From Congeria kusceri (lineage: Eukaryota; Mollusca; Bivalvia; Myida; Dreissenidae), in contig CM051030.1 of NCBI GenBank assembly GCA_027627225.1, forward strand, positions 25,761,927 through 25,825,926: DNA of 64,000 bases, read 5' to 3'. This document shows positions 11,361-23,120 of this stretch, piece by piece. Positions within the stretch are counted from its first letter, which is position 1. Each line of letters opens with the position of its first letter. The notes below the pieces were generated by a model. That model did no database searches. It saw only the letters and a program-made list of their open reading frames with translations, and was not told the DNA's origin. The position numbers were made by a program, and so were the translations under genes.

Positions 11361-14300
11361 AGTAATCTTTCTAAAATCACACTAACCGGGTTTTTGTTTT
11401 AATTGAATAAAACCGTGTTGCCCGAACTCACTTGGAGGCAGTGTACATTGAAAATACTAAGCTGCATTTCTTTATTTACGGAATTATTTTTTAATCGCTT
11501 ATGGTATTTAGATACGTTTCAAGGCCTATCCATATCCGTGTTGAGATTCTGTCTTGACCGCAAGTTGTTTCAATAACCTTTCGAATCTGACCGACTTGCG
11601 ATTGTCTCCACTGCTCTTGAAGTTGCAGAGGAGTGGAGACAATCGAAACTTACAATTAAACGTTACAGAAACAAACTGATTGTTGGTAACATGCATTTTT
11701 CGTAAAATCGTGGATTGTTGTTGTTCAGCAGAAATCATAATTTACCAACTATATCAATTTTTGTTAAACTTGCTCCTATAGTTAAAACCAAAATGGTTTG
11801 AATTTGCAGATTTTGTGGTGTTAAAACACAAAATAATATAATTTTTAACTGCTTGACGTAATAAGACAAAACGTTTATTACCATTTACATAATAATATTA
11901 TATATACAAAGGCTCTTAATAGATAAATTGTACTGTAAAACAATGACACCCCCTTCACATTGTAGTGATTTGTCGGTTATACATGTAATATAAAAGATAT
12001 AATGTCTCAAAACCAAACTAAATGCAAGTTTTTTATGTGAAAATTATTTGTTAATACAAATAGAATACATGTTTACGATTTTAAAATCACATGCAAGAAT
12101 TTACTTGTGCAATGAATATTACATGAATTATATACGAAGGGCAGTAAAAACGTTCATGTACAATCTCTCTTTTTTTCGCATAATTGTAGACCCATGTAGA
12201 TGAAAATACAGCTATAAAATAGTTGAGGTGTGTTTAATAAAATGCAGAAAACGTATTTGATTATTTTAATAAATAAGTATCTTATGACTACTTCATTTGT
12301 ATATACCGTGAATAATGCTGGGCACTTCAAATTATATTTTCTAAAAATGCTCGATACAACATAAAGAATGATATTTTTGCGAGAAAACCTTGTCGAATTA
12401 TAGCGAAAATCCCACTGATGTTATGTTTACATACATGTTTTAAAACGTTTAAAAAGTTAACGTCATACCACAAACATCAACGGAACGCTAGTCATTTGAA
12501 TTGTGCCGTTACGTTTTGTCAAGACAGAACGATGGCCTCAACGAAAAAAACGTGCAATTATAAAGCATTGCGTTAGAGCGGGAAATGACACCCACAGACA
12601 CAATTAAATATGGGTCCATTTTATTAACTCTAAATGAAAGCAGATTATATTGTGTACAAACGATTATCTTCGCCTCCTCCGAAAAAAGCTTAAGTTGTCA
12701 AGTCGGACAATTGAGAAGAATGCCATCGCGGATTAGTATCCAGGATCAGACAAAACTCCTTGAGGCATTCCAATCATCATTCGGGTGACTGACAGAGTCG
12801 TTGTTTGCAGAGGTGTTATGAAAATGGGTACATTAATAACGTTAACGTCATGGAGTAGTATCTGAAGTGCGCCTCGGTACTAATCAGTGGTATATACAAT
12901 GGTATGTATACTGTTTCCTATTGTTATAATATCCTGTTTTTGTGTATATCTTTTGTACACATACTATTTGATATTTGTGTAATTTTTCTGGCGAATCAGT
13001 TAAGTTTTTATAAAATTATGATCTTTGTCCATGAACTTTTTGACTGCCCCTCGTATATATCATCCTATTTAATGTTAGAGTAACCAATTGTTGTGCGAAT
13101 ACCTATACCCAACATTAACCATAGTTCATTTTAACATGCAATACACGGATATTTAACAACAAAAAACAAAGATAATACATGCTTAATAAAAACTCTTTAT
13201 TGTAACCCGTTTTCAACAGAAAATGGCATAATACACACATTCTGTGCGCATACATATTTTCAACGATTCTTGCAATAGAAAATTATCATTCACTCAGTAC
13301 ATACAAAGTATTATCCATTCAGTATACATAACTGGTATGTAGTGTGAAATGTATTCTAAATTTCATATTCAAACAAACCCTATTTCATAAATATTATTTA
13401 CCCTGTTTTAGAACTAATGTAGGTCATACGTTCAACGATATGGTAAAATTCCTATCTTAGGTGAGCAGACTATCAAACATAGATATTTCTCCAAGCGAAC
13501 GGGGAGTCAAAGATAATTGCATTACCCACTCTCTATGATATGACTGATTGGCAAAGGTGAATAATGTGGCTGCGTTTTATAATCAAGTGTAGTGTAAAAC
13601 GTATTCTTAATTTTATCATAAGAACATTTATTGTATTTTAAGCCAGAATTGGGTAATACATAGCCTATACTGCAACTAAAAAGCATCCAACCTCAAATCT
13701 TATCTGGATGTTGCGTTGTCAGGTTAATAATAGCTGCTAAGATGATACCATACACAACAATTATTTTAAATATGAAAGTCACTTTGTTTTCAACAATTCG
13801 TTTGCTGCATACGCCATTGTTAGTTGAAAGCGAGTTACGGATAAGTTAGTTGGTTATGTCATAATGCTAGAAACACCTAAGCTATTCCTTTGAATATTGA
13901 GTTCACACTGCACTGTTAAAGGTAGTTATTGCTGACGTCTAACGACGTACCGAGTCAATCTGCTCTGTTTTTCTTTTTCATAAATTGTGAAAAGAATGTT
14001 AAATCGTTGTCACAACAAATATTAGTTTATTGCTTCGGTAAGCTTTCAAAAACATGGGCTATATCGCAGGAAACCTACACAGTTTTTCACTGATTGTGAA
14101 ACTAATGACCTCGTATTTTCGACAGTACAAGTCTATTATTAAGGAATGGTTATAAGGGTTAACTTTCTTGTAAATATATAAACTACTGGCAACTAAAATT
14201 AAAAGACACAATTCTAACATCAACTATGATTTTGGTTTTATAAATTCCAAAACCAGTTATTCCGATGAAAGTTTTTCGTCGACTTTACACTGAATCTGCT

Positions 14301-14700
14301 GTAGGCGACCACTGTACAGCTTTTCGACCGTTTTCTTGAAAATAATTTGATGTTTCGTCTGTGAATTCCAGCTGAGCTTGTGCCATACTGTAAACATGAT
14401 GTGAAAACGCACTGCTTATATACACGATAAAGCATATGTTTGACCTTGAACCGTTGATGCTGATAAACCTTAACCCATATTGTCTGACCTATGGACCTCT
14501 TTAAATAAATTAGATGATGACGTTGGTTAACCTCAATCCGAAATTGAAGTAATCCGGGTCACAGACATGCGCCACAGTAACCTAAAATAACTGACCCAAA
14601 TAACAAACCTTGACACTGACTCAGATGATGACGTAGGGTTGGCCTACTTATCTGGATCTGGGGGTTGCGCCACTTGCGCCACCTCTAATAAACATCATTG
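11361..14700. other. Intergenic DNA, no gene recognised
   Basis: AT-rich, without supported exons or RNA genes. It contains one near-perfect hairpin, listed separately at 11599-11645. Confidence 0.5.
11599..11645. repeat. 19-bp stem hairpin
   Basis: The arm at 11599-11617 (CGATTGTCTCCACTGCTCT) pairs with 11627-11645 with one mismatch across a 9-nt loop. The stem does not extend outward, so it is shorter than a typical microRNA precursor. It could be a small foldback remnant or a structured transcript element. Confidence 0.6.
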
Positions 14701-14714
14701 GCTACTACTCTTAA

Positions 14715-15243
14715 GACTTTCTGCGATTTCCGCTCGGGATTTCTTCTTGGAATCTACGGCGATTTCTGGTTGGTAGTTACTCTTGGGATATTTTGCGTTT
14801 TCCGTTCGGGTGTCATTTATATGACTATATGCAATTTCCGGTCGGGAGACCATCTCTGGACTTTCTGCGTTTACACAACCGGAGTCATACTGGACATACT
14901 GGAAATTTTCCGCGATTTCCGGTCGGGAGTTGCTCTTGGGATTTTGGGCGATTTCCGGTCGTGAGTCATATTTAAAACTTTCTGAGATTTTCGGTCGAGT
15001 GTCACTCTTGGGACATTCTGCGTTTTCCGCTCGGGTGTCATGTTTATGACTATGTGTAATTTCCGGTCGGGAGACCTTCTTCGGACATTGTACGTTTTCC
15101 GGTCGGAAGAAATAATTCTGGACATTTTCGGCGATTTCCGATCGGGAGTCATATTGAGAACCTACTGCGATTTCCGGTCTGGATTCACTTTTGGTACTTT
15201 GGGCGATTTTTGGTCGGGAGACGTTCTATCAACTTTCTGCGAA
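14715..15243. repeat. Minisatellite, 35-36-bp unit, about 15 copies
   Basis: A unit of the form 'cgatttccggtcgggagtc' plus about 16 more variable bases recurs at 14726, 14761, 14796, 14833, 14868, 14917, 14950, 14985, 15021, 15057, 15093, 15132, 15168 and 15204. The repeats read as a DFRSG-like peptide on one strand and DRKS on the other, but the frame changes between copies, so I do not call a protein. It runs directly into an AAT/ATT microsatellite. Confidence 0.85.
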
Positions 15244-15290
15244 ATAATAATAATAATAATAATTATTATTATTATTATTATTATTATAAT
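15244..15290. repeat. AAT/ATT microsatellite, switching strand in the middle
   Basis: A run of 'aat' triplets turns into 'att' triplets at about 15265, making a self-complementary repeat. Confidence 0.9.
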
Positions 15291-15696
15291 ATAAATGAGC
15301 ATTGATGAATAATAAGTACAGATCTTGTTCAGTTGCATAATAATGTAAGATTGAAAACATGATGCAACATTGTTACATAATAATGTAAGACTAAAAACAT
15401 TTATTTTCAACAATCCATCCATGTATTTTTGCGTTATGCTAATTTGATAGTTATTCGTTTTGTGCAAATTAACGATAACAATTCATTTGTTGGCGTGACT
15501 ACCTTTGATCAATAACACTCATATTATGGGATTGTAAAAGCCAAAGGATTAATTTGTGAAGCCCTGGCATACTCAAACGTTTTAAATCACATTGTACTGT
15601 ATACTGTGGAATGATACACAACTCAGTTTTGAGACGCTACAGTGTTACACTTGAATGCTTATTTATCAGTGTAATTGAGTAAAAGTAAACATAGCA

Positions 15697-15717
15697 AGGA
15701 AGTTTAAAACACTTCCT
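15697..15717. promoter_or_regulatory. Palindromic pair of ETS-like cores before the start exon
   Basis: AGGAAGT (15697-15703) and ACTTCCT (15711-15717) form a perfect 7-bp inverted repeat with a 7-nt spacer, ending 15 bases upstream of the proposed ATG. GGAA cores are the known binding motif of ETS transcription factors. No TATA box is obvious. Whether this is promoter or 5' UTR cannot be told from sequence alone. Confidence 0.25.
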
Positions 15718-15732
15718 GGTCTAAATAGCAAA

Positions 15733-15790
15733 ATGGTGAACGTGTTTAAAATTATAATGTTTTTTGGTGGATTACACGTTATTTCCCGAG
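15733..15790 (+). CDS. Exon 1: start codon and signal peptide
   Basis: The ATG lies in a favourable context (AAAATGG). The exon encodes MVNVFKIIMFFGGLHVISR, a short N-region with a lysine followed by a hydrophobic stretch, as in secretory signal peptides. It ends at a GTAACA donor in phase 1 (final base G). Joined to the exon at 34150 this gives G|AT, an aspartate, and the frame stays open. This phase match, and the absence of another leader-like exon upstream of 34150, are why I assign it to the Ig gene. The intron would be 18.4 kb and is full of transposons, so the link is an inference. It could instead be a stray signal-like frame. Confidence 0.5.
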
Positions 15791-16282
15791 GTAACAGTTT
15801 GATTGTTTACTTGCACTTTTTAAACATTATGCGTTTTCCGTAAATATTTAAATAAAACAATAATCAAAACGCAAACTCTACATTTATTGATCAATTATTA
15901 GAATTCTACAAAGTCACAGTGAGGTCTTAGACTTTGATATGATACGGGATATCTCACACGGCTTATCAGGATTTCAGAGTATATGTAGTCCGATGTATTA
16001 GTGTCTCCAACGGGAACGGTGGGTTGGGCATATCAAAATCTAAGATCACACTAATTCTAATCATTCACAAATAAATTTCGAATAATTTATTAATTGTACG
16101 TCATCACAGTGTGACTCAGCCTTTGCTATGAAAATTTTAGTAGCCACCGGTCTACAAGGGAATGGACTACACAAATGAACTAAGTTCTCTGTGTTTTGTG
16201 ATCTGTTAATCCACTGAATAAACAGTACTTCACCTGTTGCAGAACATGTTATATATTAACAAAAATACCGGTGCTATGGAAA

Positions 16283-16381
16283 TTTTCTCAGTTGTATAAT
16301 TACATCAATTACAAATCTTAATAACCCATGTTGTAATCACAAACAACATTGCTTGTAATCAGTGTTATAATTACTGAGAAT
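16283..16381. repeat. Imperfect palindrome, about 100 bp
   Basis: The left arm 'ttctcagttgtataatta' and the right arm 'tataattactgagaa' are inverted copies, with further 'attacaa'/'ttgtaat' pairs inside. It may be a small MITE remnant; flanking duplications are not clear. Confidence 0.4.
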
Positions 16382-19020
16382 CGCTAATGTAAACAGAAGT
16401 GTCGTAAGTTATCGGCTTATCATAAAACTGCCGGAAAATGCACTATTTTAGACCAACAAGCTGTCCAAATGATTGGCGAGAGCTTGGAATTGTTTACACA
16501 TTATGCAGAAGCTGCTCGAACATGATGAGGTTTGAATATGGCAATGTCAATACCTAAAGTACGAAGCACAGTTTTAATCCACCGAGCAATTGTGTCTTGT
16601 ACAACATTGCGGTTTCCTTTCCCAAAAGAGACTTTGGTACCTCTAAGTACGAAAACATACAATTCAATTGACGTTACGACAGAGCCGAGTTAACCACGCC
16701 CACCGTTTTTAAGACAGACTACTCTGTTTGTGTCCGTCAAAAATATAACATTGCGTCACTAGTCGGTAAGCTAGCCAATATACCGGTAGACTCTGGAAAA
16801 ACGTATTGTAAGTTCAATGCACAAGCTTTTGTGATGGCATCTTATGTTGAAAAAAAAAGTAGCATGACCACTTCGGAAATTCACGGGGAGATCTAACCTA
16901 CAGTAGTGTCAAAATGTCAATAGTAAACTAGTCGCACTGTCGATAAAAGACGATATGTTGATAGTATCGACATCAACAAAAATCAACGCGTGTAACAAAA
17001 AGCATTCTGCAAATGCAAACAATGAAAATTTCCTAAACTATTACGAATGTGTAAGTGTGTGGTTTTTTATCAGTTACATATACTCAGTAAATTATTTTGA
17101 ACCTACCTAACCTCCGATACTTTCTTGTGTGTTCACAGTTGTATCGGTCCAAGAGGACTAACGGACAATGCCTGCGGGTATATCTTTTACCCCCAAGGCA
17201 TTGGAGCTCTTCATCTTGGTCCAAACCGTATTTTAACATCCTTAATTTGTATTTATCCTTCCTTATTATTTATTCTTTATACATGCTTTCAGTTGATCCA
17301 TGTTGCCAAGCACGCACAGACGATGCCATAGTCTCCCTTTGTTTACATTGTATTGTCGTATTTGATGGTTCTCTAACTGCAAAATGAATCCATTTTACCT
17401 TCAGATATGAAATTGCAATTGTTTTATAAACAAAATATATTGATGTTTAACGTATTTATTTCCAGTAATCACACTGAAAAATTGCAGTATTGAAGACGTA
17501 TTCAGTGTTCGTGGACTTTCTCCGGGCGCCATTTTGTTTTGATTGTATGTTTGCGGTCAGTTTCAAAACGATTTGCGTAAACATTACTGCCACTTTTCGA
17601 TTTTTGGTTGGTCGTTTCCTGTCCGAATGGCCTATAAACGAACGTCCGGCATAGATTCAAATCTTCCTTGGTTAGTCTCGATGTTGAAGACGTGGATTTC
17701 AAAGAGAGAGCAGTAACCATTAAAGATGCTACCGAAAAATATAAACTTTTTATCCAATGTTGGCGATTAATCCGTATATAACAAATATAGAAAACACTTT
17801 GTACGTATTCGTAATCCATTTCTGAACACTCTTTCAAAGTACATTTTCGAGAGTTTGACATTCTAACGCAGATCTACGAATGTATTCATCTTGAATTCTG
17901 CCTACAACACTTGTGCGTTTAAATCCTGTGACTGTGTAAACTAAATCTACGTTAGCATAACGCGTCATACACATGTTATTTTTAGAATCAGGGAATTTCG
18001 TAGAACTGAACGGACTTTCACTATTACTTTTTCTAAAGGTTACACGCCACCAAAGCGTGACTACAAAAATATAACAATAATGTTGGATTTTCCGACATAT
18101 TGGTCACTATGACGGACAAAATGGCGGATGCAACACATGCTTATTAGAGCCGCGATCTGATTGGCTTATTGACATGTCAATCATCTGTCCGTCGTAACGT
18201 CAATTCTTGTCAAGATGATAAGCCCAGTGATTTTAGCTTCACTTAAGATGATAATTTGAACGTGATCGCTTTAGCAAATCGCCATATGGTAGTGTTATAT
18301 CATTACTACCAATATGTATATTTCTGATGTTAATCATAGGCAAAGATTGGATGCGTTGTCCTGATAATGAATATAAAAGCATGGCAGTCTTTACTGACAA
18401 CTATTTTAAAACAACTAACTCTATTATGTATATTTAAACTAACTAGATAATGTGACACATTGTTTACATCTTATGTTTATGAATATCTTGGTGATCTGTC
18501 GTAGCAGACAGAGTTCCCACATAAATCTTTTAATAAGATGATTTTATTCCGAATACAACCATAAATGTACTTAAAGCACTTATTGTACTAAATACAAGCC
18601 CTAGCTGAAACAAGTGAGGCAAATTATGTAAATACATCGTTTACAATTGATGACAAGGGATTATAACTCCTTTCTTTACAAAACAATATCCATTTTTCCA
18701 AATATAATATATAATATTAATTTAATTCTATATGTCCATGAGTACATGATGCTGCTGTTAGCAGATTGTGGTATTAATTGCAATTTATACTGTTTCCAGA
18801 CAATATAAAAATAGTCAGATGTAATTTGTTTAGTATCGTGTGTACCTTGTCGATCTGGGTAATGTCAACAGATCGTTAGTCACAGGCAAAAGTCTTGGGC
18901 AGTCGAACGACATTCTCAGAAATTGGGGAAAATCACATGAGTGTTACAGTTGTAACTACAATTGCCGCCCCTGTCTGAAGTTGTAACTTCTGTAATGCTT
19001 GTCCGACAAAAATGATGCAT

Positions 19021-19070
19021 AATAGTAATAATAATAATATTATTATTATTATTAATGATAATATTATTTA
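19021..19070. repeat. AAT/ATT microsatellite
   Basis: AAT triplets switching to ATT triplets; no coding role. Confidence 0.85.
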
Positions 19071-19585
19071 AACAAAATAATAATATAAAAAAAAAATTTT
19101 GCATGACACTCTCAATGGCAAGATCCTACGGATCAGCTTTGTGTGCGTAATACGTTTTTACTTATCTATTAATTCTTGAAGCAAATTATTCCATGTCTGA
19201 CACATCAACACATTTAAAATTCTATGAAATACAGATCTTTAAACTATTCACACTGTATCTATATTAAATACTCGGGACTCTGTATGAAAATTACATATCG
19301 GAGGAAATGTTAAGACCCATTCATATTTTCAGCTGACAAGCACACATTTCCCTTAATTGCAAATAATAATGGGACCTTTGTTGAAACTTGCTTATTAAAA
19401 CAAACAACAGCTGTTGAACTATCAGCGCAAATTCTGATATGCCTGTCTATTATTTCTCTACACAATGAATGAAACGCTAATCAAACTGATTTTAGTTCAT
19501 GGCAATTAACCAGTAGACAGCGCTGAGATAGCTCCGCCCACTGATCACATGACCAAACCATTGGATAACTTAAGACGATTAAACA

Positions 19586-19833
19586 ATGGCCGACACATTA
19601 TCGTTGAGTGCTCTTCCCGGCGAGTTTGGCGAACATGTTTTGCAATATAAGCCGTCATTGCGACAAAGAATTGAATGGGGACAGTTTGCGAACTTTTAAA
19701 AAGGTTTGGATACTGAAATCACGGTTAAAGCCGGTGTTTATCGAAGCCAAAAGCGTAATGACGAGGCGCATAAAATCAACTTGTCGGTGGAGGGAGATTT
19801 GATTTCGTATGCACTTTGCAGTTGCACGGCAGG
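19586..19833 (+). pseudogene. SWIM-type zinc-finger protein, exon 1, with nonsense codon
   Basis: The ATG opens a frame reading MADTLSLSALPGEFGEHVLQ, and the exon ends with ISYALCSCTAG directly before a GTATGT donor. ALCSCTAG is the first half (CxC) of a SWIM zinc finger, whose CxH half normally lies in the next exon. A TAA at 19697-19699 interrupts codon 38, and the same frame continues afterwards without other damage, so this is a point nonsense mutation. SWIM fingers bind DNA or protein and in animal repeat families often precede a YqaJ nuclease. The start codon sits about 75 bp inside the proposed left terminal repeat. I could not identify the matching CxH half. Confidence 0.65.
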
Positions 19834-20879
19834 GTATGTCAGGTTTACGTGTTGTTTGTAATTAAGTTGTATATAACGAATATTTAAACAAGTAATCATA
19901 ATAAGCTATTGTCGAAAGTCCGTATTTTCAAAAAAAATATGTAAACATTGCATCACTGTGCTAATTAAATTTCCTAAACAACATTTGATCTACATTCTAT
20001 AGTACTATATTATAATAATTAATTTATAGTACACCACAACACAGTATAGACAGTATAAATGCTTGCTCTAGCGTGGTAGTGTTTTACTGCATTTAAGAAA
20101 TAATGTTCGATTTATCGTTGAAAATCTGTCAATAAACAAATATCTGGAGTTCTGATACGTAGGAATTAAACCACAAGGGCGTTAAATTTTGTCAATTCTA
20201 ACATAATTTTGCATTTGTAATGTGAAATACATTTTACTATGCTGCGCTAAGAATCTGGAGTATTTTTTCGTTGTTTATTGCGTATTTTAACGACGAGAAT
20301 TGTGTTCTTTGTCTTTAGAAGCGAGTTTAATGAGAACCATACAAATCTGGTCTTGAAGCCTCTCCGACTTGAGCACTGAAATTCGTTTTGATATTGCAAA
20401 TGGGATATGTCATTTATTTGCACTAGAAAAATAAATATATTCATAAATTGTGTGTACAACGAGTCCAGTATAATACTGTTATTGTTAATATATGAATCTC
20501 ACAGATTCAACGGTCATTGGTTGACTTTGTTGCTGGCTTTTGCATTGTTTCTCTACCTAGTTTATCACATTTTTGAACTTTAAATGTTATCGTCTTAGTT
20601 CTTCATTACACGGTATCTGTGCTGCTAGTTGCCTCTTCAAAGAGTCATTTCAGCTGAGATTGCCAAAAGCTGCAATGGTGTCACACCAGAATCTGGAAAA
20701 TAAAGTAATTATATACAGTTATTGTTTATGGTGTTACATATTTTGTATCATTAATCTATTTTAGGTGCCTCTGGTTGAACAAGCTGACAACCCTGTTGGT
20801 CAGTCTTTTCCTTGTGGACAGTTGGCTTTTCCAGTGGCTACAGACACTGACTGAAGCAAGGCTGATGATGAAGACTGGT

Positions 20880-21540
20880 CAAAAGTTGAGTTGACATTGT
20901 CGGAGGCTGTCCAGTTGGAAAAAAACACAAGACAACATAACAGCTTTGAGTTGTGGATGGACAAGCGGAAACACAGAATTACTGCGTCCAATGTGGGCGC
21001 TATATGAACAGGCGCGTGTCTGTCACACAGACATTTGTGGATTCTTTTCAAACACAGAAGCCATTTAAATCGGCCGCTACATCATATGGCTCTGCAAATA
21101 GAAATGTTGCCCGACTGATGTATCAGCAGAAAACTAGTAACCATGTGCATGAATGCGGGCTTGTTGTCATTCCGGCATTCCCATTCATTTTAGCAACATC
21201 GGATGGGAGAGTGTGCGACTCCAAGACAATGGAAACGGGTATCGTACAAATAAAGTGCACGTTTTCCATAAGGGACATGAGTATTATGGTTGGTATAACT
21301 GCCATGAAAGGTCGCACTCAATTCCATTTCGAAATGGATGAGAACACAATCAAATAAAAAAAATCATGCATACTTCTTTCAAGTGGAGGAGCCCAGTTTT
21401 GTTATTTGGTAATTTTTACAAAGTGTGAAATTCTTGTCGAAATAATTTTTCATGACAAATCTGTCCAGTCTGATATAGTAAAAAAGCTAGAATGTTGTAT
21501 AAAGCTGTTCAGTTGTAAAAGTATACCTGAAGTCGAGTGT
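20880..21540 (+). pseudogene. YqaJ-like (viral recombinase/exonuclease) domain, frameshifted
   Basis: Around 20880-21003 one frame reads LSEAVQLEKNTRQ and then KRKHRITASNVGAI, the N-terminal part typical of YqaJ exonucleases, before a TGA at about 21004. A second frame then continues the domain to 21357, with SAATSYGSANRNVARLMYQQ, NHVHECGLVVIPAFPF and ATSDGRVCD. The last block carries the conserved acidic residue of the nuclease core, and VQIKCTFSIRDM follows, with the core's lysine. After a stop at 21355-21357, similarity (a NHAYFFQV-like stretch, then KLECCIKLF near 21490) continues out of frame to about 21540. The domain belongs to the lambda-exonuclease-like fold. It is clearly decayed and forms the 3' part of the gene starting at 19586. 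Confidence 0.75.
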
Positions 21541-22912
21541 CTTGTGGTTGAACTTGACTGAAAACGTCTTGATTAATCTGGGGGTCCGTTGCAAACATTA
21601 TCTTTATTGCTGAAAGTATGATTGTTATGTTATACAAATAATGGACAGTTGTTGCTTTAGCATGCCAATTTTATTGATATGATTGTTTGATATGTTGTCA
21701 GGAAGCATTTAATGGTTCTTCTAATTTTACTTATTAATTTAGTAAAACAAATATGTTATGACATACAAAGTGACAAACCTGTTAAGACAAGATTATGTTA
21801 TGGATAAACCTTTCTTTCCAAGTATATTGTTTTGTTTTGCTGATGGCTTGAGAGGTGTATTAATAAACTGCATGATAATTGATCTATGAGTGTTGTTATT
21901 CCTTGTTTCATGATGTAGAAATCACTAGACTACATAAAAGTGCAGGCTGTTATTTCAGTTAATCACAGTAGCCAGTATATAAAACAGTATTTGAAATAAC
22001 CCACTTGCCTTAAGCCTGGGACCAGTACAATTCTATACCGGCAAGTTAAAATTATGACCTGCCTGCCCGAAAGAGCATGTACGAGAAGGATGAACAATTT
22101 TGAAATTAAGACTCAATAATACGACAATGTTCATAATTCTTTTCTCAAAATATATCATTACCTGATTTTCTTTCAATATGACTGACTACATGAAGACATC
22201 ACTATCATTTATTTATAAGGTTTTTATAATCTTTGGGTTTTATTTCCTCATTTTGGACAAGTTCAGTTGAAATTGTATGGCTTATGCCCAAATGGACAAG
22301 CCCTTTCAAAATAATTATTGTGAAGAGCACTAAAGTGATTTAAAGTTAAAGAACATACTTGTACCAGGACTTTTTTTCAAAATTGCTGATACTGAGCGGT
22401 ACTTAGTTGGTGGCCGTCTTGGTCTAACTTACTGTCTTGAATATGGGGTGATGGCAAGTATTGGGTATGAATAAGCTTCACCTGGCCTTCCATCATGGAA
22501 GTGCCAAAATAACATAACATTGATATGCATAAACTTGAAACTTATGCTGCTTCTCTTACAGCAAAAAGTAAATTTTTACGTGTACAATTTAAAAAGCTAA
22601 TGTTCTTTCAATAATACAACAGTAAACACAATATAGACTCTTACTTGTCATCAGAATTTTCAGAAACATAAACAAAATTGTGTCTGAATCACTTAGAAGT
22701 CGTTGTTTACACTGTGCGATATAAGGAGTTTTACAACCGAAGTTGGCAATATAGTAAAGTTGCATTGGCCAATAAATCGAGTTACAATGACATAAGATGC
22801 TCGTAACAATATATGGAAATAAAACATTCACGCGTTTGTATTGATCAAGAGCAAAAGCCTTTTTAGTTTTATAATCCGATAGTCATTCATGCAATATTAA
22901 AAACGTTCTAAC
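21541..22912. other. Middle of the TTAA element, no exon recognised
   Basis: The region between the two converging genes. Later exons of the THAP gene would be expected here on the minus strand, but I recognise none; the 80-codon minus-strand frame at 22589-22831 looks like chance. Confidence 0.4.
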
Positions 22913-23120
22913 CTTACTGCAGACGTAAAGGCAGTAGTTTCCTCTTACGATATCTACATTTAGCTTGTGTTTGGGCCGACCGCAAGCTTTATTCCATTGC
23001 TTGCATCTTTCAAGCTGAAATTTAGGCTTCGGGAACGGATGGAACACCACACCACCTTCCAGACGTTCCTTTTTACCTACTATCGCTGTTACACAGCCCC
23101 CACTGGCATCGTTTAACCAT
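22913..23120 (-). pseudogene. THAP zinc-finger exon, one frameshift
   Basis: Read on the minus strand, the ATG at 23120 opens MVKRCQWGLCNSDSR, the canonical start of a THAP domain with the first CxxxxC pair. A stop follows at once, caused by an extra base in an A-run near 23073. In the next frame the domain continues with ERLEGGVVFHPFPKP, LERCKQWNKACGRP, NVDIVRGN and YVCSK, ending at a GTTAGA donor. The final histidine (CSKHF) is expected in the next exon. THAP domains are C2CH DNA-binding modules found in P-element-type and other transposases and in host regulators derived from them. The ATG is about 180 bp inside the right terminal repeat. Apart from the frameshift it looks well preserved. 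Confidence 0.8.

Larger units (their letters stand above)
15791..19505 (+). other. First part of intron 1, no exon recognised
   Basis: No Ig-type exon or other gene is recognisable. It holds a weak palindrome at about 16283-16381 and an AAT microsatellite at 19021-19070. The 119-codon frame on the minus strand (17502-17861) shows no domain I recognise and is probably chance. Confidence 0.5.

Noticed and set aside
10841..11380. Several 90-110-codon frames on both strands
   Set aside because: They overlap each other across a GC-rich degenerate minisatellite; no domain is recognisable and the frames share the same repeats.
14698..15467. Frames with DFRSG or DRKSP peptide repeats
   Set aside because: They come from the 35-36-bp minisatellite. 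A unit length that varies between 35 and 36 bp and beyond breaks the reading frame between copies.
17502..17861. 119-codon minus-strand frame
   Set aside because: No recognisable domain, no conserved motifs, and no convincing splice or promoter context.
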